NCBI RefSeq assembly: GCF_022179465.1
Contig: NZ_BPQV01000015.1
Coordinates: 91,299-155,298 of the forward strand
Direction of reading: 5' to 3'
Origin: Methylobacterium organophilum
GTDB taxonomy: Bacteria > Pseudomonadota > Alphaproteobacteria > Rhizobiales > Beijerinckiaceae
DNA length: 64,000 nucleotides
Shown: positions 25,601 to 33,094 of the stretch, in pieces
Layout of the letters: each line of letters starts with the position of its first letter
How positions within the stretch are numbered: position 1 is the first letter of the stretch
Notes under the pieces: model-generated
Seen by the model: the letters and a program-made list of their open reading frames with translations, nothing else
The model's database searches: none
Told to the model about the DNA's origin: nothing
Position numbers and translations under genes: made by a program

Positions 25601-26784
25601 GACGGGGCGCGCATCCGCGCCGCGATCAGCGCGAGGAGGTGGAGGGTGGTCGGATAGTAGTTCTGGTTGTCCTGGACCGTCCGCAGGGTTTCGGGAAAGG
25701 GGGTGCCGTCCGAGACGCAGGCCACGAGGGCGGGGATGGCGGTGTAGCCCGGCTCGCTCAGCCACTCGACGGTGTGGCCGTCCCCCGTGTCGACGATGGG
25801 CAGGCGCTCGCGGTCGAGGCCGCCCCAGAGCGTCCGGAACGGCGCGAAATCCTCCGGCCGGCCGAGGCCCGCCCAGGCCAGGTAGAGCGGGATCCGGATC
25901 GCGTTGTAGGAGAACAGCGCCGGGAAGCCGTCCGCCGGCCGCAGGGCCTCCTTGGCGGAGATCCACTCCGTCGGCAATTGGCTCGGCCCGAACCGGGATT
26001 GGCGCAGGAAGGACAGGCCGCTGCGGACGAGGGAGGCCCAGTCGTATTCCGGGGCGACGATGGCGAGGCGCGGGAAGGCCGGGAAGATCCAGTAGGACAG
26101 GTTGAGGAGCGGGCCGTCGGCGCGCTCCTGGCCGGAGAAGCCGGAGGCGGCGGGCAGCAGGAGCGCCCCGTGCGGGTCCTTGAACAGGATCGCCTTGCGG
26201 CCGAACTCGACGGCGATGCGCCGCGCGGCGGTCCGGTAGGAGGGCTCGTCCCAGGCGACCGAGGCCTCGGTCAGCGCCCAGGCCACGAGGATGTCGCCGT
26301 CGGTGGCGTTGTTCATGTCGGCGACGGCCGGGCGCTTGTCGGGCTCCCAGCGCCAGGCCAGGAGCTCGTCGGAGCGCACCATCAGGTTGGCCCGGGTCCA
26401 GCCCCAGATCCGCTCGAAGGCGGCCCGGTCGTTGGCGGCGAGCGCCAGCAGCATGCCGTAGCCCTGGCCCTCGCTGTGGCTGATCTGGCCGTTGGCCGTG
26501 TCGACGATCCGCCCCTGTTCCGTGACGAAGCGCGCCCGGTAGGCCCGCCAGGCGGCGTCGTTGCCGAGGGCGCCGGCGAGGTTCGGCCCGGAAGCGTTCT
26601 GCACGGGGCGCTCCGCACGGGGCGGGTTCGGGATGGCGATGGCCGGTGGCACCGCGCCGGGCTCCGGCGGCGGGGCCTGGGCGAGGGCCGGCGCGGCGCC
26701 GGCACTCAGCCCGAGCCAGAGAGCGGCCGCGGCCGCGCGCCGCCGGCCGGGGCGGGGGCTGCGGCGTGGCGCGGGCGGGCTCAT
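25585..26784 (-). CDS. bcsZ: BcsZ, periplasmic endo-1,4-beta-glucanase (GH8)
   Basis: A 399-residue secreted protein with signal peptide (about 1-38). The glycoside hydrolase family 8 domain carries the catalytic acid region ISHSEGQGYGMLLAL, then DGDILVAWAL and the conserved FPALFSYNAIRIPLYLAW. BcsZ trims nascent glucan and is needed for normal cellulose export in other bacteria. The ATG at 26784 overlaps the bcsB stop (ATGA) and follows GGAGGAATT. Confidence 0.92.
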   Translation of the reverse strand: MSPPAPRRSPRPGRRRAAAAALWLGLSAGAAPALAQAPPPEPGAVPPAIAIPNPPRAERPVQNASGPNLAGALGNDAAWRAYRARFVTEQGRIVDTANGQISHSEGQGYGMLLALAANDRAAFERIWGWTRANLMVRSDELLAWRWEPDKRPAVADMNNATDGDILVAWALTEASVAWDEPSYRTAARRIAVEFGRKAILFKDPHGALLLPAASGFSGQERADGPLLNLSYWIFPAFPRLAIVAPEYDWASLVRSGLSFLRQSRFGPSQLPTEWISAKEALRPADGFPALFSYNAIRIPLYLAWAGLGRPEDFAPFRTLWGGLDRERLPIVDTGDGHTVEWLSEPGYTAIPALVACVSDGTPFPETLRTVQDNQNYYPTTLHLLALIAARMRAPSCLAQ

Positions 26785-29474
26785 GAATTCCTCCGGCCGA
26801 GCTGGCGCACGAGGCTCGTCGTGGCGAGCCCGAGGCAGAGCGCCATCACCAGCGTCATGCCGACATAGGAGAGCGGGTTCAGGGAGAGCCACGCCGCGGA
26901 GACGAGCCGGAAATTGGCGAGCGTCCAGGGACGCGTCCCGATCAGCGCGACATGCTCCGGCTGGACGACGGAGAGCGTGCCGTTCGAGGCGTCGAGGAAG
27001 GCGGCGCGGCCGTGCAGGCGCGTCCAGACCACGGGGTCGACGAGGCAGGAGACCGAGGCCTTCAGCATCGAGGGATTGGGGGCGGTGACCACCACCGTGC
27101 TGTCCGCGAGGCCCGGGCCGCCGATCCCCTCCGCGATGATCAGCGAGGCGCGGGCGTTCTCCGAGACGGCGCCGGCCGCCGGGGCCTGGCTCGGGGTGGT
27201 GAGCGTCCGGTGCAGCCGCCGGGTCCGGTCCACCAGTTGCCGCCAGCCCTCCCGCAGCACGGCGGGGATGGAGGCCCCCGACAGCGTCTCGTCCCAGCGG
27301 GCGACGAGCGCCGCCTCGCTGGCGGCATCGTCGGGGGCCATCTCGGCCGCGTCGGCTTCCCCGGGCGGGGGCGCCGGGGCGGGCGCCGCGGAGGGGGCGG
27401 CGGGAGGCGCCGTGACGAGGGGAACGGCGGAGGCCGGCAGGGCGCAGCGCATCGGCAGGTTCCGCCGCAGCCGGTCGAGGGTCAGCACGCCCTCCGCGCC
27501 GAACTGGCCCGGCGTGGCGAGCGTCTCGGCCCGTCCCTCCCAGATCCGGCGGATCTCCCCGGGATCGAGGCCGACCGCCTCGACCGTCACCGGGTTGAGG
27601 GCGCGGGCGGGCGCCACGACGAGCCGGGCGCCGCCCCCCGTCGCCGGGATCTCCGGGACCACCTCGAAATCGACGATGCGCCCGGCCGCGATGGCGAGCC
27701 GCGCCGCGAGGGTGGCGGCGGCATCCACCGTGTCCCGGTCCGCCGTCGGTAGCACCAGCTGCGGCCGGGCGCCGGCGGCGACGAAGGGCACGGCCCCGGC
27801 CTTGACCGCGGCGAGGTCGAGGCTTCGGGCGGCCTGGGCGAGATGCGGGATGGTCAGGCGGGTGCGGTCGAGGAACAGGAAGCGGGCCTGCCGGGCGGTG
27901 GGGGACAGGGTATCGCAGGTCTTGTCCGAGGCGTTGGGCAGGAGCGCGCTGATGTCGATCCGGTTCAGCCCCGGCCGCCACAGGCTCAGGGGCAGCGGGA
28001 TCGCGGTGTCCTCGAACACCTCGCCCCGGGCATAGGGCAGCGGCACGCTCGCGGCGTTGCGGCCGTTGATGTCGACGATGATCTTGGCGCTCGGATCGAG
28101 GCCGGCCGCGTAGCCGCCGGCGAGATGCAGCATCACCTTGCCGTAGTCGGCGGGGACGAAATCGGCGGGGAAGCGCAGCTCCAGGCGGGTGCGCAGGAGG
28201 TGCCCGTTGAACTCCCGGGAGGTGATGCCGAGGCGCTCCAGGTCGATCGACTCGTTGCCGAAGACCTCGTAGCCGCGGGTGAGCGTGGCGAGGGTCGCGC
28301 CGGGGCCGCCCGCCTGGTTGTCCCGGGAGGCGGCGAGCTGCGCGGCGGCCTGCCGGACCTCGGCATCGCCGGGGCCGGTCACCACGAGGGTCGGCGCCCG
28401 GTTCCCCCGGGGGGGCAGCAGGGCGAGCCGGGGCCCGGTGATCGGCCCGAGGGCCTCGATCCCCTCGGTGTTGCGGATCTCGGCCGCGGTGCCGACCACG
28501 AGGTTGACGCCGCTGCGGCCGGCCATGGGGCCTCCGAAGGTGACGGCGGGGCGGGCGAGCCGCCCGACCAGGGCCACGCCCTGCACGGCGGCGATCATCC
28601 GCTCCAGCCGCGGCAGGCTCGGCTTCTCGCTCAGCAGCACCGCGATGGGCAGCGCCCCGCTCTCGTCGGGCTCCAGGGCGGCGAGGGCGTTCGCGTCGAG
28701 GTCGGTCGCCGGTGCCACCACGAGGCCCGAGCGGGAGGGATCGACCTGCGTCCAGAGCTCGAAGGTCGCGTCCGTGGAGCAATCGACCCGGTGGCGCTGG
28801 CTCGCCGTCAGCGTCACGGCGTTGTAGCCGCTCCGGAGCACGCCCTCCGGCACGGAGAACTCGACCACCTTGACCGCGCCGGGGGCCTGGATCCGGGTCG
28901 AGCCGACCCGCGTGCCGTTGACGAGGCCGGTCAGCACGGAGAATTCCGGCGCCACCGAGATTGCCGAGAGATACGAGACGCGCAGGCGCGCCGGCCCGCG
29001 CACCTGACTCTCGGTCAGGTAGACCGGGTATTGCAGGATGTCCTCCTCGCCGGCGAGGCGGAAGCCGCGGGTGCCCGCGGGGAAGCGCCGGGCCGGGGCG
29101 ATCGCCGCCTGCGCCGCGGTGCGGCGGGCGGCCTCCGTGGCCGCGTCCGATCCGGCCGGGCGGCCCTGCGGGGCGGGCGCCTGGACGGGGGGCGGGGCGG
29201 CGGCGGGGGCAGCGGTCGGGACCGCAGTCGCGGCGGGCGCCTGTGCCGGCGGTGGGGGCGGCGCGGCCGGGGCCGCGCCCTGCGGCGGGCCGGCGGTCGG
29301 GCGCAGGGGGTCGCCCGTGGGCGGCACCGTCAGCCTTTCCGCCGGCCCCGTGCCGAGGAAGCTCTGGGCGCGGCAGGCCGGGGTCGGGAGGCCGGCCAGC
29401 GCCAGGAGCAGCCCGGCGAGGCCGAGGCGGCGCAGGCGCCCTTGGCAGGTCCGGACTCGCATGCGCGCCCTCAT
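26781..29474 (-). CDS. bcsB: BcsB, periplasmic/membrane cellulose synthase subunit
   Basis: An 897-residue protein, longer than the usual 750-820 because of an Ala/Pro-rich low-complexity segment after the signal peptide (about 45-125). The remainder has the BcsB order of carbohydrate-binding and flavodoxin-like domains (LRVSYLSAISVAPEFSVLTG, LLLHLAGGYAAGLDPSAKII-like region) and a C-terminal transmembrane anchor (SYVGMTLVMALCLGLA). BcsB guides the glucan through the periplasm and its anchor is essential for BcsA activity. The start at 29474 overlaps the bcsA stop by 4 bp. Confidence 0.9.
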   Translation of the reverse strand: MRARMRVRTCQGRLRRLGLAGLLLALAGLPTPACRAQSFLGTGPAERLTVPPTGDPLRPTAGPPQGAAPAAPPPPPAQAPAATAVPTAAPAAAPPPVQAPAPQGRPAGSDAATEAARRTAAQAAIAPARRFPAGTRGFRLAGEEDILQYPVYLTESQVRGPARLRVSYLSAISVAPEFSVLTGLVNGTRVGSTRIQAPGAVKVVEFSVPEGVLRSGYNAVTLTASQRHRVDCSTDATFELWTQVDPSRSGLVVAPATDLDANALAALEPDESGALPIAVLLSEKPSLPRLERMIAAVQGVALVGRLARPAVTFGGPMAGRSGVNLVVGTAAEIRNTEGIEALGPITGPRLALLPPRGNRAPTLVVTGPGDAEVRQAAAQLAASRDNQAGGPGATLATLTRGYEVFGNESIDLERLGITSREFNGHLLRTRLELRFPADFVPADYGKVMLHLAGGYAAGLDPSAKIIVDINGRNAASVPLPYARGEVFEDTAIPLPLSLWRPGLNRIDISALLPNASDKTCDTLSPTARQARFLFLDRTRLTIPHLAQAARSLDLAAVKAGAVPFVAAGARPQLVLPTADRDTVDAAATLAARLAIAAGRIVDFEVVPEIPATGGGARLVVAPARALNPVTVEAVGLDPGEIRRIWEGRAETLATPGQFGAEGVLTLDRLRRNLPMRCALPASAVPLVTAPPAAPSAAPAPAPPPGEADAAEMAPDDAASEAALVARWDETLSGASIPAVLREGWRQLVDRTRRLHRTLTTPSQAPAAGAVSENARASLIIAEGIGGPGLADSTVVVTAPNPSMLKASVSCLVDPVVWTRLHGRAAFLDASNGTLSVVQPEHVALIGTRPWTLANFRLVSAAWLSLNPLSYVGMTLVMALCLGLATTSLVRQLGRRNS

Positions 29475-31882
29475 CGCGCCGTCGCGCCCCGGCCCGGCCC
29501 GGCCCCGGAATGGTCGGCCAGGGTCCGCTCGTTCTCGTAATCGAGCATCATGCGCACCCACTCGCTCGAGGGGGCCTCGGCCTCTCGCGCCGTCTCCCGC
29601 GTCGCGGCCCGGGCGGGCGGGCCGGGCGGCGGCAGCAGGGGTTCCGGAAAGCCCGCGCCGGTCGGGGCCTGGTCCGGGCCGTCGTAGATCGGCGAGATCC
29701 CGGTGGAGACGGGCGCCACCGCCGGCCGGGCATCCGCCGCGAAGGCGTAGCGCAGGGCGCGCAGGGGCTCCACGAGCCCCCACCAAATGAATTGCAGGGT
29801 CCCGGTCAGGATGTCCTTGTGGCGGCGGCGGCGCAGCTGGAAGCGGCGCATCGCCTCCGCGTCGCCGTACATCAGGCCGGCGAGCGTCATGTAATCCTGC
29901 GGCCGGAGCCGGCCGAAGGTCAGCCGGCAGAAGGCTTCGTCGCCGGAGCGCTCGACCTCGTCGAGGGTGACCGGGAGCAGGCCCGTCGGGCGGGGCGAGC
30001 CCTTGATCGGGACGACGCCGAGGGAGCCCGTCATCGGCTTCTGGCCGGCGCCGGGGGCCAGCAGCGCGGTCGGCAGCCGGATCGAGCAGGCCTGGGCCGA
30101 GACGCGCTCCACCGCCACGTCCACGGCGCGGCCGCCGAGGGTGAGGGTCCCGCGCCGGTTGATCGCCAGCGAGGGCGTCGCCTCGCTCTGGCGGCGCTCC
30201 GCGCAGACGCCGAGGGCGGCGCCGGCGGTGAGGAGGTTGAAGAAGTTCCACAGGCCCACGACCAGCATCAGGTTGGTCACGCCCGGCTCGAACAGGTAGC
30301 GCCACGTCGCCACGGCGCAGCCGGCGAAGAGCACTCCATAGACGATGACATAGGGCAGCGCGGCCGAGGAGAGATGGTTGTGGTCGAGGGCGATGCCCTT
30401 GTCGGTGACGTTGAAGGTCGGTTTTTTCGGCGACCAGATCACCGAGGCGATCGCCTTGAAGAGGTAGAGCCCCTGGATGTACTCGTAGAGCTCCGAGACG
30501 AAGGGCCAGCGGAACTTCCCGTAGACGTAATTCTGCATCATCAGGTTGATGATGATGTAGGTCGCCGTGTAGGCGATGGATTCGTCGACGCTGGCGACGA
30601 AGATCTTCAGGTCGAAGAAGATGTGCAGCAGCGGCGCGAACATGAACGCCAGGCGCGGCACCGGGAAGAACCAGAACGTCATGCTCGAGAGATAGGCGAT
30701 CTTCTGGATCGGCTTGAGGCCGCGCTTGAACAGCGGGTTCTTCAGAAGCAGGATCTGGAACATGCCCTGGCACCAGCGCGAGCGCTGGCCGATGAAGGCC
30801 GACAGGGATTCGGGCTGCAGGCCGGCGATCAGGGGCTTGTCGACATAGGCGCTGGTCCAGCCGCGGGAATGCAGCTCCAGCGCCGTCTCGCAATCCTCGG
30901 TGATGGTGATGCCCGAGAAGCCGTTGGCCTCGTCGAGGGCGGTGCGCCGCAGCAGCGCGGCCGAGCCGCAGAAGAACGAGCCGTTCCACTTGTCGAGCCC
31001 GCACTGCGTCACCGCGTAGAACATCTCGTTCTCCGAGGGCATCCGCGTGAAGGTGCGCAGGTTGCGCTCGATCGGGTCCGGGTTGAGGAAGGCGTGCGGC
31101 GTCTGGATCAGGAACAGCCGCGGATCCTCCGCGAAATGGCCGACCGTCTCGGTCAGGAGGGAGCGGAACGGCACGTGGTCGGCATCGAGCACCAGCACGA
31201 TCTCGCCGCTGGCGGAGGCGAGCCCGTTGTTGAGGTTGCCCGCCTTGGCGTGCTCGTTCCGGGCGCGGGTGAGATAGCGGGCGCCGAGTTCCGCGCAGAG
31301 CGCCTGGAGGTCGCGCCGCCGGTCCCGGGCGGCGGCCGCCTTCTCGGGGTTCGGATCGGCGCATTTCTGGTCGGTGCCGCCGTCGTCGAGGAGCCAGACG
31401 GTCAGCTTCTCGGGCGGGTAGTTCATCTGGCGCGCCGCGGCGAGGGTCATCGCCAGGATCGCGGTGTCCTCGTTGTAGCTCGGCACGAACACGTCGACCG
31501 TGGGGAGCGCGGCCGCATCCGCCACCGGCGGCGGCCGCCGCCGCAGGGGATCGGCGTTGATGATGAGGCTCACGAACAGGATGAAGACGCAGTAGAGCTC
31601 GCCCAGGAGCAGGAGCAGCCCGAAGCCGAAGCTGACGGGATCGCCGGGGGAGGGCAGCGTGTCGGTGAGGCGCCACAGGATGTAGCGGAGCACCACCAGG
31701 CTTCCCAGGGCCAGGAAGACGAAGCGCGTCCGTGGACCGTCGAAGAACAACCACAGGATGGTCATCGCCGCCATGGCGGCGAGGCTCATGAACAGCTGGT
31801 TCTGCGTGCCGACGGGCTGGCTCAGCAGGATGAGGCCGGCGATCGTCGTCCCCATCCATGCAAGCCAACGGATCACACGCAT
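29471..31882 (-). CDS. bcsA: BcsA, cellulose synthase catalytic subunit with atypical PilZ domain
   Basis: An 803-residue processive GT2 enzyme that polymerises UDP-glucose and secretes glucan. All catalytic signatures are present: DVFVPSYNEDTAI, WLLDDGG, LVLDADHVPF (DxD), ITEDCETALEL (TED) and QRSRWCQGM (QxxRW), plus FFCGSAALLRR and about eight transmembrane helices. The C-terminal PilZ-fold region is recognisable by position, but the c-di-GMP motifs are eroded: the RxxxR position reads RRQSEAT (563-569) and the D/NxSxxG position reads RVSAQA (593-598). The start MRVIRWLAW at 31882 is preferred to the GTG at 31900. Confidence 0.95.
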   Translation of the reverse strand: MRVIRWLAWMGTTIAGLILLSQPVGTQNQLFMSLAAMAAMTILWLFFDGPRTRFVFLALGSLVVLRYILWRLTDTLPSPGDPVSFGFGLLLLLGELYCVFILFVSLIINADPLRRRPPPVADAAALPTVDVFVPSYNEDTAILAMTLAAARQMNYPPEKLTVWLLDDGGTDQKCADPNPEKAAAARDRRRDLQALCAELGARYLTRARNEHAKAGNLNNGLASASGEIVLVLDADHVPFRSLLTETVGHFAEDPRLFLIQTPHAFLNPDPIERNLRTFTRMPSENEMFYAVTQCGLDKWNGSFFCGSAALLRRTALDEANGFSGITITEDCETALELHSRGWTSAYVDKPLIAGLQPESLSAFIGQRSRWCQGMFQILLLKNPLFKRGLKPIQKIAYLSSMTFWFFPVPRLAFMFAPLLHIFFDLKIFVASVDESIAYTATYIIINLMMQNYVYGKFRWPFVSELYEYIQGLYLFKAIASVIWSPKKPTFNVTDKGIALDHNHLSSAALPYVIVYGVLFAGCAVATWRYLFEPGVTNLMLVVGLWNFFNLLTAGAALGVCAERRQSEATPSLAINRRGTLTLGGRAVDVAVERVSAQACSIRLPTALLAPGAGQKPMTGSLGVVPIKGSPRPTGLLPVTLDEVERSGDEAFCRLTFGRLRPQDYMTLAGLMYGDAEAMRRFQLRRRRHKDILTGTLQFIWWGLVEPLRALRYAFAADARPAVAPVSTGISPIYDGPDQAPTGAGFPEPLLPPPGPPARAATRETAREAEAPSSEWVRMMLDYENERTLADHSGAGPGRGATAR

Positions 31883-32050
31883 CACACCCGCCGCTCCCAC
31901 ACCGCTTCGCCCGGCTCTCGGGCCGTATCGTGCCCTCTAAATACCGCTTTGCGAGCGATGTTCAGCCGTATGCCAGCGATTTCTGCATGCGATCAATATC
32001 GAATGTGTCTTTATGTCTAGCCTTCGATTAAACCGCAAATTTTTCCAGGA

Positions 32051-32851
32051 TTAAAAATTAGCCCGGGCCTCGATGCTGGAATAGTAGCCGGAGCCCTGAA
32101 TGCGGTCACGGACATAGCCGGCGGCGAGGGACATCTGTACGGGGCCGAAGGTCAAGCCCGTCAGGTGGGCGCCGATGCGATATTGCCGGAAGAAGTCGTC
32201 TCCGAGGAACAGGGCCTCCGGCCCAATATAGACCCCGTCCGCGACCATGTAGCCGAGGCGGACGCGGGAATAATAGGCGTTGAATTTCGTGGAGTACGAG
32301 CCGTAGGCCGAGACCATCGTCCGGTCCGTCGGATTCGCGTAGAAGTTGCCTGCGACCTTCAGGCCGACCCCCGTGCCGGCGACCGGGTTGCCCGGGTCGG
32401 GGATCGAGAGCTGATTGCTGCGGACGTTGAAGCCGATATAGCCGGCGAGCGCCGCGTCCCGCCAGATCCACTCGTAGCCGGCGAGCGCCGAGCCCTCCTG
32501 CTGGTAGCCCGTCACGCGGGAGCCGACGCTCTGGCCGGGATAGGAATAGGTGCCGGCGACGCCCTCGATGCGCACCCGCGCGCCGCTCACGGTGGGCGGG
32601 CTTCCCAGGGCGGTCGTCACCGTGACGGAGCCGAAGGCTGAGCTGTTCGAGGTGACGCTGGTCGAGCCGTCGACGGACACGGCCCAGCTGTCGTCGACCG
32701 CCTGCTGCTGTGCGCCCGTGTACCAGTCGGCGTCGCCCGAGCGGGGCAGGTCGGCGGCCTCCGCGGCGACCGACAGGGGCAGCGGCAGCACGGCGCCGAC
32801 GAGGAGGGCATGGAGGATGCTCGGGGTTCGTTGCTGGATGCGTGCAAACAC
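32051..32851 (-). CDS. bcsS: BcsS-like cellulose biosynthesis protein (outer-membrane barrel type)
   Basis: A 266-residue secreted protein: signal peptide (about 1-33, ending AAEAAD), then repeated amphipathic beta strands with aromatic girdles (GYEWIWRDAALAGYIGFNV, TMVSAYGSYSTKFNAYYSRV, MSLAAGYVRDRIQGSGYY) and a C-terminal aromatic residue (RANF), as in small outer-membrane barrels. It matches the BcsS family by pattern and by its place 170 bp upstream of bcsA on the same strand. Its start is GTG. Role in the family not established biochemically. Confidence 0.7.
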   Translation of the reverse strand: MFARIQQRTPSILHALLVGAVLPLPLSVAAEAADLPRSGDADWYTGAQQQAVDDSWAVSVDGSTSVTSNSSAFGSVTVTTALGSPPTVSGARVRIEGVAGTYSYPGQSVGSRVTGYQQEGSALAGYEWIWRDAALAGYIGFNVRSNQLSIPDPGNPVAGTGVGLKVAGNFYANPTDRTMVSAYGSYSTKFNAYYSRVRLGYMVADGVYIGPEALFLGDDFFRQYRIGAHLTGLTFGPVQMSLAAGYVRDRIQGSGYYSSIEARANF

Positions 32852-33094
32852 AGCCGCTCAATCCTCGGACGCTCGAAAGCTGTTCACCAGATTCTCCACC
32901 GTGAGGGTTAACAGGATGCTGCCTGCAACCAGCAATTTGCTATTTCGCTCACGGAAACGAGAGTGACGAAGATTTAACGGTTCCGCCCGGCAACGGGCGC
33001 ATCTCGGCCCGAAGCGGCGTCCGGTCTCTGTCGCACCGCTGTTTTGCTGCTCTGTGAACCGAGGGCGCCGATTAGCGCCTCGGCGCGGGGCGGA

